Shown piece by piece: positions 11,749 to 21,739 of a DNA stretch of 64,000 bases (positions are counted from its first letter, which is position 1; each line of letters opens with the position of its first letter). The notes beneath the pieces were generated by a model that was not told where the DNA came from, did no database searches, and saw only the letters and a list, made by a program, of their open reading frames with translations. Origin of the DNA: Anomaloglossus baeobatrachus. Lineage: Eukaryota > Chordata > Amphibia > Anura > Aromobatidae. The stretch is from positions 124,001 to 188,000 of the forward strand of contig NW_027445261.1 of NCBI RefSeq assembly GCF_048569485.1, written 5' to 3'. A program made the position numbers and the translations under genes.

Positions 11749-12117
11749 GGGAGTGGTGTACAGGGTCTTAGCAGTAAAGAGTATTCCATATTTCTGCCAG
11801 ATACCCACAGAGATATTGAAATCTGAAAAAAGAGACTTCTGCTTATTGAAGGTAAGAACTGCTCACATAGCGTTCAACTCCACAGCAAACGAGTGCTCTA
11901 GCACTGGCATCTCAGCAGGGATATTCCCCTACTACACATGTGTGTCTGGTTCGCTGTGACAGTTTACAGGACATAACTCAGGGCACCTAGACAGAAGGCA
12001 GAGGGACTACTTTCTATTTCTGGTGTAGAGCTTAGTACAATATATATATATATACTATTACATGTGACACATGTACCTTGTATTACCATTATTCGCTGTA
12101 TATGAACCCCTTTTCTC

Positions 12118-12530
12118 CGGGCATTATTTGTCTATAGCATTTTTCACGAACCTGAGGCAACTGAGAACCCTTCAGTGAAGGAATTCCACTAACCCTCACA
12201 ATACCAACCAGGGGCCTCCCTGCAGTAACTCAGGTAGTTGTACCCATTCTCTTTCCGCATTCTATGTGTTCTTCTTCTTTCTTCTTTTTTTTCTTTTTTC
12301 TTCTTTTTATTTCTATCATGTAGTTCAGGGGTTTATAGATATATGTCCTGCATCTCATATTTCCTTTAGTGGTGCTTCTTACCCATTCTCATATCATTTA
12401 CCCTAGTATTTCATGATCCTGAGGCGACTGAGAACCCTTTAATAAAGGAATCCTTTTTCACCTGAATTGTCAAGTGATACTTACCAGTGACTATCATGTA
12501 ATGTTACAGGTAGTTCCATTTTCTTCCTCT
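12118..12530 (+). repeat. Diverged pair of ~290-bp direct repeats
   Basis: The phrase CTGAGGCAACTGAGAACCCTT near 12,151 recurs in altered form near 12,419, with similar flanks: a TTC-rich tract, then AGGTAGTT. It probably belongs to the Penelope-like sequence that follows. No coding potential is seen. Confidence 0.4.
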
Positions 12531-12899
12531 TCTTTCTCTCCTTTCTTCTTTGTCACACGGTCCATTGTGTTATAGCCCACGTGTCATGATAACACTTGTA
12601 CCATCTTTTCATTTAGATTCCACCTACAATTATTTACCGATTCCAGTTCTGGAATAGGCTTTCATCATCTACTCACTAGAATTCTCAAGTACATAAGGTA
12701 CTGAGACATATACATGTTCACACCATTATAAAGAACAAAGTATAAACATTGAGGTTTTTCTCACACCCATGTTCCTGTGTTCTTTGATATGATATGTGTT
12801 CATTTCCTTCACTATATAGGATTGCAAGTTTTCCATTTGTACCTTAATGGCAATGACGCTATACAATTGAACACATATCATCCTGTTATCCATATAGGT

Positions 12900-13230
12900 G
12901 TGTATTTACCTGCTTGACTATTTTTGGTTGTTTGATCCAGAATGTTTCTCCAGATAGGTCATGTGGAAATTTTCTTTCCTCAGTACAAATGTTTTCACTA
13001 TGGCTTTGGAAAAATTTTTTGTATGTGCATCATGGTCATTTGACCCATTGTACTCTCAAGTAGCAATATATTGTACTGTTATGTTGTACTATGTACTAAT
13101 TACGTGTTTATATGGTTTTGTAACCCTTTATGATCTTAGATAACTTTATCCTTGATAAAGACCTAAAAACAAGGTCGAAACGTTGGATGAATTATCCTTT
13201 TGCACAAATAAAGAATTTTCAGCATTCCAA
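12900..13230 (+). mobile_element. Penelope-like element 3' region with hammerhead-like motif
   Basis: At 13,151-13,181 a TTGATAA core is followed by GACCT...AGGTC (a perfect 5-bp stem) and GAAAC, the arrangement of the hammerhead ribozymes found in Penelope-like elements. The conserved CTGATGA is changed to TTGATAA, so cleavage is doubtful. An AATAAAG follows at about 13,208. Penelope endonuclease fragments elsewhere in the window support the family call. Confidence 0.5.
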
Positions 13231-13561
13231 GAGTTCTTTTCTTACGTTATTGATCACTATAGTGTGCCAGAGCTATTTCTATTGAATTGACTCTTATTTT
13301 TTCTGAGCACCTGCTATATACACAGTGAGCCAGACATATTCAATTTTCATTCAGAAGGCAGAGGGAAGCCTTAGCAGCTGAGCCTATATCTTGGCTTGTG
13401 AGCATTAGAACAGGCCGGCGATTACAGGGTAACATGAAAAATGTCCAGCTTGCATTATGACTAGAACATGAGAATATCCTTTTAAGTACTAACCTATGAT
13501 GCGTTCCTAAGCAGTTGATGTTATATGTTCTACATTTCATTTTCTGCATACTTTACAAGTA

Positions 13562-14730
13562 AAATTAACACACAAAAGGTCTTCAAGTTATCGGACACTC
13601 CCATGATACTTTATAGCAACATCATGAAAAAACATATATCATATTTCTTCAAAAAAGGAGCATAGAGATCCAAAATCATAAATAGTAATCTTTATTACAC
13701 AAAAGAACACAACAATTAAAAAGATGTGTACAGTAAACAGACGAGCTGTAGCAGCATAATATTGCACATCACGAAATCAATCCAAGGAAAAGATGACATA
13801 TTTTGGTGCAGTCCAAAAAAAGTTGGAAAATACTGTTATCATCAACAAAGTTATATTCTGACTGGCAAAAAAATGGCTATAACAAGATAGGGAGCTTGAA
13901 TATCCAAATTACATTCCACCATGGGATATCTACTTTCAAGTCCCACTGCTACCACTCACGTAAACTTCATCCTATTGCCAATGCATTATCACCTGTACAG
14001 TAGCGATAAATTATACAGGACTACAACCACTTCATATTAACAAGGATAAGTAAGTAATGAGTGACGGATCAGCTTTATAGTCCGAACATACCAGTTGCTA
14101 AAGGCTCGGGGTAATCACACTACGGGGATATCTCCGCTATGCCATCTGTATACGCTATACTGGTCAATAATCAATTATTGACCAGTATAGCGTATACAGA
14201 TGGCAAAGCGGAGATATCCCCGTAGTGTGATTACCCCGAGCCTTTAGCAACTGGTATGTTCGGACTATAAAGCTGATCCGTCACTCATTACTTACTTATC
14301 CTTGTTAATATGAAGTGGTTGTAGTCCTGTATAATTTATCGCTACTGTACAGGTGATAATGCATTGGCAATAGGATGAAGTTTACGTGAGTGGTAGCAGT
14401 GGGACTTGAAAGTAGATATCCCATGGTGGAATGTAATTTGGATATTCAAGCTCCCTATCTTGTTATAGCCATTTTTTTGCCAGTCAGAATATAACTTTGT
14501 TGATGATAACAGTATTTTCCAACTTTTTTTGGACTGCACCAAAATATGTCATCTTTTCCTTGGATTGATTTCGTGATGTGCAATATTATGCTGCTACAGC
14601 TCGTCTGTTTACTGTACACATCTTTTTAATTGTTGTGTTCTTTTGTGTAATAAAGATTACTATTTATGATTTTGGATCTCTATGCTCCTTTTTTGAAGAA
14701 ATATGATATATGTTTTTTCATGATGTTGCT
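13562..14730. mobile_element. Palindromic insertion with 14-bp target duplication
   Basis: Arms of about 560 bp (13,612-14,171 and 14,174-14,733) are reverse complements with a 2-bp centre and about one mismatch that I can find. Left and right of the insert stands ATACTTTACAAGTA (13,548-13,561 and 14,731-14,744). Arm A' has this site once, uninterrupted, near 27,470-27,485, so this is a true insertion after the arms formed. Each arm ends in AATAAAG...TTTGGATCTCTATGCTCC, a tail typical of Penelope-like elements, which can insert as inverted dimers. The extra 50 bp at the left, 13,562-13,611, is unpaired. Family call is inference. Confidence 0.75.
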
Positions 14731-14782
14731 ATACTTTACAAGTAGTAGAATTTGCTTTGATATAGGCAACTGGATTTTCACA

Positions 14783-15043
14783 ATGAAAAGGCAAAGGATA
14801 ACGCCCGAAAAAGACGCCATACATTATGTCAGTGCCATCACTGACGAACCTGGATTGACCATGAAATACATCAATCCCCTTAAAGGTGAGTTAAAACAAG
14901 TTTTAACTAAATTGCCTTAATATTGTCATGCATTAGAATGACTGTCTTAGGTAATGATAAATATTTTCTACAGGAAGAGGAGTGTTTGCTGAAACTGAAA
15001 TCGAAAAAGGGAGTTTTGTTGCAGAATATCGAGGCGAGCTCAC
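14783..15043 (+). pseudogene. KMT5A-like SET-domain gene fragment, two exons
   Basis: Exon 1 (14,783-14,885) starts with ATG and encodes MKRQRITPEKDAIHYVSA and KYINPLK. It ends in AAAG followed by the donor GTGAGT. After an 88-base intron with acceptor TTTTCTACAG, exon 2 starts at 14,974 and restores the phase as KGRGVFAETEIEKGSF then VAEYRGEL. This is the start of a SET domain as in KMT5A (SETD8/PR-Set7), the histone H4 Lys20 monomethylase, where the equivalent block is GRGV(I/F)A...F.VEY.G.L. The rest of the SET domain, including the NH and catalytic Tyr motifs, is absent. Exon 2 runs in the same frame into Gypsy integrase sequence. A second copy is at 27,170-27,430. Captured, certainly not a working methyltransferase alone. 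Confidence 0.8.
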
Positions 15044-15283
15044 GTATGCACTTACGATGGTAGACAACTACTCGAGATTTATGGTTGTGGTACAAGTCAA
15101 AGATCTAATGGCCCATACTGCAGCGAAGGTCTTCCAAGCACACTTATGCAGACCTCATGGCTACTCAGAGAGAGTCCTCACAGATCAAGGCACTGCCTTT
15201 GAAGCGGAAATCTTCAAGGACTTCTGCAGCTTTTACCGATGCAGGAAGATGCGCACTACACCCTACCATGCTCAAACCAATGG
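15044..15283 (+). mobile_element. Gypsy integrase fragment joined to the SET exon
   Basis: The translation TYALTMVDNYSRFMVV, then LTDQGTAFEAEIF and TTPYHAQTNG, is the integrase catalytic core of Ty3/Gypsy elements; compare the fuller copy near 59,800-60,050. It begins immediately after the SET block without a stop between them. Fossil fragment of the same family as 57,735-60,950. Confidence 0.85.
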
Positions 15284-15296
15284 TTATCAACCTGCT

Positions 15297-15420
15297 CAGG
15301 ACTTTACCCCATATTCCAGATGTGGCCTTACAAGTGATTTATAGAGGGGTAACAATACGTTGGGATCACCGGATCTAATCTCCCTTTTTATACACCCTAA
15401 AATCTTGTTTGCTTTAGAAT
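15297..15420 (-). mobile_element. CR1-type LINE reverse transcriptase fragment
   Basis: On the minus strand it encodes KILGCIKREIRSGDPNVLLP followed by YKSLVRPHLEYG, a standard C-terminal RT segment of CR1-like LINEs. It sits between two Gypsy fragments and is joined to the neighbouring Gypsy RT frame. The same join occurs at 26,800-26,917 and, in related form, at 21,430-21,650. Confidence 0.75.
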
Positions 15421-16368
15421 AAACAATAACATCATAAAGGTATAGCAGTACCGTTTCAAAGTTTCGGTGATCCAAGCAGCATTCCATCAGACTCTGGAAG
15501 GTTCCTGGCAAATTGCACAGCTCGAAGGGCATGCTTTTGAACTCGCAGAGACCCATCGGGGTGGCAAAGGCGGTCTTCTCCCGGTCTGCCTCAGCAACGG
15601 ACACTTGCCAATAGTTGCTTCTTCTGCTCATACCCCCTCCACCATCCGGGCCGTACCGACTGGCCAGTTCCTCAGGATGAAGCGAATTTGTTCGTCAGAC
15701 ACTGCTTTTGAACAACAGTCTGTCGACCTCCAGCGCCATAGGGGTGGTGAAGGCGGTCTTCTCCCGGTCTGCCTCAGCAACGGACACTAGCCAATAGTGA
15801 CTAGTGAGATCAAGGGTAGAAAAATAATTTGCAGTTCTCAATGCAGCTAGCGATTCCTCAATACGGGGGAGTTGTGCCGTCCTTCTTCTTTAACAGGACC
15901 AACGGAGCTGCCCAAAGGCTACAACTGTCACGGATAACCCCAGCCGCCTTCATGTTGCTCAACATGTCCTTGGTACACTGGTAATGTGAAGGTGGTATTG
16001 GCTTATAGCTCTCTTTGATGGGTGGGTGTGCACCTGTGGGGATGTAGTAATGGACCCCTTTTATTCCCCCAAAATCTAGCGGATGTTTGCTGAAGACTTG
16101 CTTGCTCGTATTCTTGCACTACCCTGTGGACCCGCTTCTTGTGATGTGAAGGTGTGGAGTCAGTGCCTACGTGTAATTCCTGACACCACTCCTCTGGCTG
16201 ACTTGGTGAGCAGTCACTGACTGGGTGGGGTGCAGTAATAGTGGATGCTGCTACTTGGATAGCATGTGTATCTACTGTGAACAGCTTATCAATGGTGGCA
16301 AGTCGGGGCAGCTTAACCTCCTGCTCTCCGCAGTTTAACACTCTCACGGGCACTCTTCCCTTCCGCAT
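15421..16368 (-). mobile_element. Gypsy pol fragment (protease-RT border and RT)
   Basis: Minus-strand translations include HIPTGAHPP-type and GLCEFKSMPFELCN blocks of Gypsy RT and the ELHVGTDSTPSHHKK linker upstream. The linker matches ELHVGTDDTPIHHKE in the pol at 57,735. A segment of about 180 bp partly repeating RT sequence is inserted near 15,615-15,790. Broken fossil with several breaks; inverted copies at 20,701 and 26,041. Confidence 0.8.
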
Positions 16369-16655
16369 TAATGAATAAAACTATGATGTAAATATCATAT
16401 AGATACCCCACAATTGTAAATAAAGGTAGGTTATGGGAAAAGGGGGAACAGGGAAAGAGGAAAATAGTGTAATAAAGTATACCTTCTGGGGGTGAGAGGA
16501 AATGGCAGCACAGCCAGTGGAGGTGAAGCAAAAGGAAGCCTGCAACTAAAGAGTTGAGAGCGTTATCACATGGTGACTGAGCCTGATTGTAAAGGGAGCA
16601 TAGAGTGGAGCATACTCTGGGCACGTTAGAACCCAAGTTCTTAAACCATGAATAT
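16369..16655 (-). other. Intron-like module plus Penelope tail
   Basis: The minus strand holds the segment that follows the captured promoter in other copies, with a GTTGCAG acceptor-like site near 16,540. At 16,610-16,655 the plus strand reads HTLGTLEPKFLNHEY, the extreme C-terminus of a Penelope endonuclease. The inverted counterpart is 20,410-20,700. Confidence 0.5.
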
Positions 16656-16870
16656 GGACCCCTTTTATTCTCCCAAAGTCTAGCGGATGTTTGCTGAAGA
16701 CTTGCTCGTATTCTTGCACTACCCTGTGGACCCGCTTCTTGTGATGTGAAGGTGTGGAGTCAGTGCCTACGTGTAATTCCTTACACCACTCCTCTGGTTG
16801 ACTTGGTGAGCTGTCACTGAATGGGTGTGGTGAAGTAACGGTGGATGCTGTGGCTTGGATATCATATTAA
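16656..16870 (-). mobile_element. Gypsy linker/RT fragment
   Basis: This repeats part of 16,060-16,250 (the ELHVGTDSTPSHHKK region) in the same orientation. It joins Penelope tail sequence on one side and the captured promoter on the other. Fossil fragment; the inverted partner is 20,220-20,410. Confidence 0.75.
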
Positions 16871-16919
16871 ATATAGGGACCCCCATACAGTAGTATGAGA
16901 AATTTTTTTGTATTCAATG

Positions 16920-17052
16920 ATCGGTATTACCTTCAGGGGCGCGGCACGTGGACGTGCGTTCCATTAGCCTCACTGCATTCCACTCCCATACAGGAAGTGG
17001 GCGCAGCTATTACTACGGTCGCACATAAAAGAACCCACAGCCACCACTGCAC
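16920..17052 (+). promoter_or_regulatory. Captured CpG promoter module, copy 1
   Basis: A CpG-containing block (GGCGCGGCACGTGGACGTGCG) is followed by ACAGGAAGTGGGCG, an ETS-type site, and CACATAAAAGAACCC, a TATA-like box about 25 bases later. The same block occurs at 18,735, 20,165 (reverse) and 25,630. The last has further NRF1-like GCGCA motifs upstream. Function is inferred from motif content only. Confidence 0.45.
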
Positions 17053-18222
17053 ACACGGTAGGTTTTTTAACTGCATGAGAGGACACACACAAGCTAGGGA
17101 CCCCAACGTAGAGAAATACTTTGGCGTAGTGTTGGGGCTCTATTGCATTGATCAATTCAGTAGCTAAATTTCTCTTGATTCATATGTTCATGGCAGTAAT
17201 GCAGATTCCATTTTTCACATATTCACTCTTGCATATAGCTATTGGATTTTTCAAGTCAGTATTCACACAGCAGTTTCTGCTATTTCATGTATTCCCCTTA
17301 CATAGTCACTGGTGTGCATACCTTATCTCCCCATAGTGATGTTTTTTTAGGTTTTTGCACCCAGTTCGGACTTAGAATGGTGTTCCAAACGTTATTCCAA
17401 TTTGTTAGTATTTTTTCGTTTGGGAACCCTCCCCAACCACACCTATTGCCAATCCATAGCATACGCATAAATAGCCTGGGTCTCAGCTTCCCATACACGG
17501 TAGGTTTTTTAACTGCATGAGAGGACACACACAAGCTAGGGACCCCAACGTAGAGAAATACTTTGGCGTAGTGTTGGGGCTCTATTGCATTGATCAATTC
17601 AGTAGCTAAATTTCTCTTGATTCATATGTTCATGGCAGTAATGCAGATTCCATTTTTCACATATTCACTCTTGCATATAGCTATTGGATTTTTCAAGTCA
17701 GTATTCACACAGCAGTTTCTGCTATTTCATGTATTCCCCTTACATAGTCACTGGTGTGCATACCTTATCTCCCCATAGTGATGTTTTTTTAGGTTTTTGC
17801 ACCCAGTTCGGACTTAGAATGGTGTTCCAAACGTTATTCCTATTTGTTAGTATTTTTTCGTTTGTGAACCCTCCCCAACCACACCTATTGCCAATCCATA
17901 TCATACGCATAAATAGCCTGGGTCTCAGCTTCCCATACACGGTAGGTTTCTTAACTGCATGAGAGGACACACACAAGCTAGGGACCCCAACGTAGAGAAA
18001 TACTTTGGCGTAGTGTTGGGGCTCTATTGCATTGATCAATTCAGTAGCTAAATTTCTCTTGATTCATATGTTCATGGCAGTAATGCAGATTCCATTTTTC
18101 ACATATTCACTCTTGCATATAGCTATTGGATTTTTCAACTCAGTATTCACACAGCAGTTTCTGCTATTTCATGTATTCCCCTTACATAGTCACTGGTGTG
18201 CATACCTTATCTCCCCATAGTG
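17053..18222 (+). repeat. 442-bp tandem repeat, 2.65 copies
   Basis: Units start with ACACGGTAGG at 17,053, 17,495 and 17,937. The third is cut at 18,222 by an LTR fragment. Copies differ by only a few bases (for example AAGTCA versus AACTCA). Each contains CCCCAACG...GTGTTGGGG, a short inverted pair. Open frames of 60-99 codons recur in each unit but have no recognisable domain. Confidence 0.95.
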
Positions 18223-18526
18223 CCTGGGAGCTGACCCAGACACTAGCAGTTTTGCACTCCTACCCAAAACTGGGCTCCTCACTGAACTCACTACCTCCAC
18301 GGTTCAACTCTAAACTGAACTTCAACTAACTGACTGGTTTATCCACCTCCAGGCCTGTGAACTCCTTGGTGGGTGGGGCCAACCACCTGGCTCCGCCCCA
18401 CCTGGTGTGGACATCAGCCCCTGGAGGGAGGCAACAACGGTTTTGTGTCTGACTAGTGTAACTATCCGGGAAAGGGGGTGTGTGTGTGTTATGTCTGTGA
18501 CTAACTGGCTAGTCCAGGGCGTCACA
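18222..18526 (-). mobile_element. Gypsy LTR fragment (5' part)
   Basis: On the minus strand it starts at 18,526 with TGTGACGCCCTGG and matches the first 300 bases of the solo LTR at 34,850 until CCCAGGCAC. It joins the 442-bp repeat at its truncated end. Fossil; a duplicate is at 19,152-19,456. Confidence 0.8.
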
Positions 18527-18690
18527 CTTGCACTACCCTGTAGACCCCCTTCTTGTGATGTGAAGGTGTGGAGTCAGTGCCTACGTGTAATTCCTGACAC
18601 CACTCCTCTGGCTGACTTGGTGAGCTGTCACTGAATGGGTGTGGTGAAGTAACGGTGGATGCTGTGGCTTGGATATCATATTAAATATAG
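18527..18690 (-). mobile_element. Gypsy linker fragment
   Basis: This starts exactly at the LTR head and repeats the ELHVGTDSTPSHHKK-coding segment of 16,720-16,860. With the following promoter it forms a 1.8 kb tandem duplicate of 16.7-18.5 kb. Fossil fragment. Confidence 0.7.
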
Positions 18691-18734
18691 GGACCCCCAT
18701 ACAGTAGTATGAGAAATTTTTTTGTATTCAATGA

Positions 18735-18866
18735 TCGGTATTACCTTCAGGGGCGCGGCACGTGGACGTGCGTTCCATTAGCCTCACTGCATTCCACTCC
18801 CATACAGGAAGTGGGCGCAGCTATTACTACGGTCGCACATAAAAGAACCCACAGCCACCACTGCAC
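18735..18866 (+). promoter_or_regulatory. Captured CpG promoter module, copy 2
   Basis: Identical or nearly so to 16,920-17,052, with the ETS-type CAGGAAGTGGGCG and TATA-like CATAAAAG. It is followed at 18,867 by a single partial 442-bp unit. Confidence 0.45.
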
Positions 18867-19151
18867 ACACGGTAGGTTTTTTAACTGCATGAGAGGACAC
18901 ACACAAGCTAGGGACCCCAACGTAGAGAAATACTTTGGCGTAGTGTTGGGGCTCTATTGCATTGATCAATTCAGTAGCTAAATTTCTCTTGATTCATATG
19001 TTCATGGCAGTAATGCAGATTCCATTTTTCACATATTCACTCTTGCATATAGCTATTGGATTTTTCAACTCAGTATTCACACAGCAGTTTCTGCTATTTC
19101 ATGTATTCCCCTTACATAGTCACTGGTGTGCATACCTTATCTCCCCATAGT
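18867..19151 (+). repeat. Partial 442-bp repeat unit
   Basis: The first 285 bases of the 442-bp unit, cut at the same point (CCCCATAG) as the third unit at 18,222. This confirms duplication of a ready-made junction. Confidence 0.9.
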
Positions 19152-19456
19152 GCCTGGGATCTGACCCAGACACTAGCAGTTTTGCACTCCTACCCAAAAC
19201 TGGGCTCCTCACTGAACTCACTACCTCCACGGTTCAACTCTAAACTGAACTTCAACTAACTGACTGGTTTATCCACCTCCAGGCCTGTGAACTCCTTGGT
19301 GGGTGGGGCCAACCACCTGGCTCCGCCCCACCTGGTGTGGACATCAGCCCCTGGAGGGAGGCAACAACGGTTTTGTGTCTGACTAGTGTAACTATCCGGG
19401 AAAGGGTGTGTGTGTGTGTTATGTCTGTGACTAACTGGCTAGTCCAGGGCGTCACA
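19152..19456 (-). mobile_element. Gypsy LTR fragment (5' part), duplicate
   Basis: A duplicate of 18,222-18,526 with a handful of differences, including a longer TG run. The head TGTGACGCCCTGG is at 19,456 on the minus strand. Fossil. Confidence 0.8.
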
Positions 19457-20029
19457 CTTGCACTACCCTGTAGACCCCCTTCTTGTGATGTGAAGGTGTG
19501 GAGTCAGTGCCTACGTGTAATTCCTGACACCACTCCTCTGGCTGACTTGGTGAGCTGTCACTGACTGGGTGGGGTGCAGTAATGGTGGATGCTGCTGCTG
19601 CTTGGATAGCATGTGTATTTACTGTGAACAGCTTATCAATGGTGGCAAATCGGGGCAGCTTAACCTCTTGCTTTCCGCAGTTCAACACTCTCACGCGCAC
19701 TCTTCCCTTCCGTATTAATGAATAAAACTGTGATATAAATAGTATATAGATACCCCACAAATGCAGATAAAGGTAGGTTATGGGAAAAGGGAGAAGAGGG
19801 AAACAGGAAAATAGTGTAATAAAGTATACCTTCCAGGGGGGAGAGGAAATGGCAGCACAGCCAGTGGAGGTGAAGCAAGGGGAAGCCTGCAACTAAATTG
19901 TTGAGAGCATTATCACATGGTGACTGAGCCTGATTGTAACGGGAGCATAGAGGTGCCGATCCTGTCTTACCTGCGTTGGTGTAGAAGTGGGTTTCCAGTG
20001 GTGGAGTCAGCTGTGTGCAGTGGTGGCTG
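19457..20029 (-). mobile_element. Gypsy fragment and intron-like module downstream of captured promoter
   Basis: Read on the minus strand from 20,029: an exon-like segment ends in ACGCAG followed by GTAAGAC (splice donor, near 19,970), then a GTTGCAG acceptor-like site near 19,885. The Gypsy linker region with FATIDKLFTVNTHAIQ and ELHVGTDSTPSHHKK follows. The layout suggests a spliced leader feeding into retroelement sequence. Fossil; splicing is inference. Confidence 0.55.
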
Positions 20030-20165
20030 TGGGTTCTTTTATGTGCGACCGTAGTAATAGCTGCGCCCACTTCCTGTATGGGAGTGGAACGCAGTGAGGC
20101 TAATGGAACGCACGTCCACGTGCCGCGCCCCTGAAGGTAATACCGATCATTGAATACAAAAAAAT
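20030..20165 (-). promoter_or_regulatory. Captured CpG promoter module, copy 3 (inverted)
   Basis: Reverse complement of 16,920-17,052. It points leftward into the leader and Gypsy fragment at 19,457-20,029. Same ETS-type and TATA-like motifs. Confidence 0.45.
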
Positions 20166-20219
20166 TTCTCATACTACTGTATGGGGGTCCCTATATTTAA
20201 TATGATATCCAAGCCACAG

Positions 20220-20700
20220 CATCCACCGTTACTTCACCACACCCATTCAGTGACAGCTCACCAAGTCAGCCAGAGGAGTGGTGTAAGGAATTACACGTAG
20301 GCACTGACTCCACACCTTCACATCACAAGAAGCGGGTCCACAGGGTAGTGCAAGAATATGAACAAGTCTTCAGCAAACATCCGCTAGGCTTTGGGAGAAT
20401 AAAAGGGTCCATATTCATGGTTTAAGAACTTGGGATCTAACGTGCCCAGAGTATGCTCCACTCTATGCTCCCTTTACAATCAGGCTCAGTCACCATGTGA
20501 TAACGCTCTCAACTCTTTAGTTGCAGGCTTCCTTTTGCTTCACCTCCACTGGCTGTACTGCCATTTCCTCTCACCCCCAGAAGGTATACTTTATTACACT
20601 ATTTTCCTCTTTCCCTGTTCCCCCTTTTCCCATAACCTACCTTTATTTACATTTGTGGGGTATCTATATGATATTTACATCATAGTTTTACTCATTAATG
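20220..20700 (+). mobile_element. Gypsy linker fragment plus intron-like module (inverted copy)
   Basis: Reverse complement of about 16,369-16,830, including the Penelope-tail junction near 20,410-20,455. It continues into the longer Gypsy fragment at 20,701. This makes 15.4-17.05 and 20.0-21.4 kb an inverted pair around the 442-bp arrays. Fossil. Confidence 0.65.
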
Positions 20701-21430
20701 CGGAAGGGAAGAGTGCCCGTGAGAGTGTTGAACTGCGGAGAGCAGGAGGTTAAGCTGCCCTGACTTGCCACCATTGATAAGCTGTTCACAGTAGATACAC
20801 ATGCTATCCAAGTAGCAGCATCCACCATTACTGCACCCCACCCAGTCAGTGACTGCTCACCAAGTCAGCCAGAGGAGTGGTGTCAGGAATTACACGTAGG
20901 CACTGACTCGACACCTTCACATCACAAGAAGGGGGTCTACAGGGTAGTGCAAGAAGACGAGCAAGTCTTCAGCAAACCTCCGCTAGATTTTAGGGGAATA
21001 AAAGGGGTCCAACACCACATCCCCACAGGTGCACACCCACCCATCAAAGAGAGCTATAAGCCAATACCACCTTCACATTGCCAGTGTACCAAGGACATGT
21101 TGAGCAACATGAAGGCGGCTGGGGTTATCCGTGACAGTTGTAGCCTTTGGGCAGCTCTGTTGATCCTGTTAAAGAAGAAGGACGGCACCACTCCCCGTAT
21201 TGAGGAATCGCTAGCTGCATTGAGAACTGCAAATTATTTTTCTACCCTTGATCTCACTAGTCACTATTGGCAAGTGTCCGTTGCTGAGGCAGACCGGGAG
21301 AAGACCGCCTTCGCCACCCCTATGGGTCTCTGCGAGTTCAAAAGCATGCCCTTCGAGCTGTGCAATGCACCAGGAACCTTCCAGAGGCTGATGGAATGCT
21401 GCTTGGGACAAGATTTTAGGGTGTATAAAA
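20701..21430 (+). mobile_element. Gypsy pol fragment (linker and RT)
   Basis: Encodes VQHHIPTGAHPPIKE, NYFSTLDLTSHYWQVSVAEA and GLCEFKSMPFELCNAPGTFQ, the palm region of Gypsy RT. It ends where a CR1 fragment begins. Near-identical sequence recurs at 62,195-62,640, and inverted at 15,421-16,368. Broken fossil, few breaks. Confidence 0.85.
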
Positions 21431-21690
21431 AGGGAGATTTGATCCCGTGATCCCAACGTATTGTTACACCTCTATAAATCACTTGTAAGGCCACATCTGG
21501 AATATGGGAACCAGTTTTGGGCTCCACATTTTAAAAAGGACATTCAGAAGTTAGAGTCAGTTCAAAGGTGGGCAACTAGACTACTACAAGGAATGGAAGG
21601 CCTCCCATATGATGACAAGTTGAAAAAGTTATTAAGTGATTATTGGCTGCAATGGGGCTTTCTGGCTGGTGCCAGCCTCTCTTCTTAGCA
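21430..21690 (+). mobile_element. CR1-type LINE RT C-terminal fragment
   Basis: Encodes YKSLVRPHLEYGNQFWAPHF, KKDIQKLESVQRWATRLL and GLPYDDKLKKL, the conserved tail of CR1-like RT. It is fused after a short Gypsy-derived stretch. The frame stops after about 75 codons. The same block recurs at 62,655-62,905. Confidence 0.8.
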
Positions 21691-21739
21691 CACAGGAACC
21701 ACAATCCCTACACCATGCTTCAATGGATTCTCTCATCCC

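Larger units (their letters stand above)
10567..16640 (+). repeat. Arm A of a large inverted duplication
   Basis: The block reads as the reverse complement of about 25,746-30,467 with few substitutions. Arm A has two extra segments: the palindromic insertion 13,562-14,730 and about 180 bp near 15,615-15,790 that partly repeats neighbouring retroelement sequence. Landmarks in both arms are the MITE, the Penelope fragment, the SET exons and the Gypsy pieces. The boundary at 10,567 lies inside a hAT-Charlie-like terminal repeat. Confidence 0.9.

Noticed and set aside
14783-15043. Functional KMT5A gene
   Set aside because: Only the start of the SET domain is present; the catalytic and cofactor motifs further on are absent and replaced by integrase sequence.
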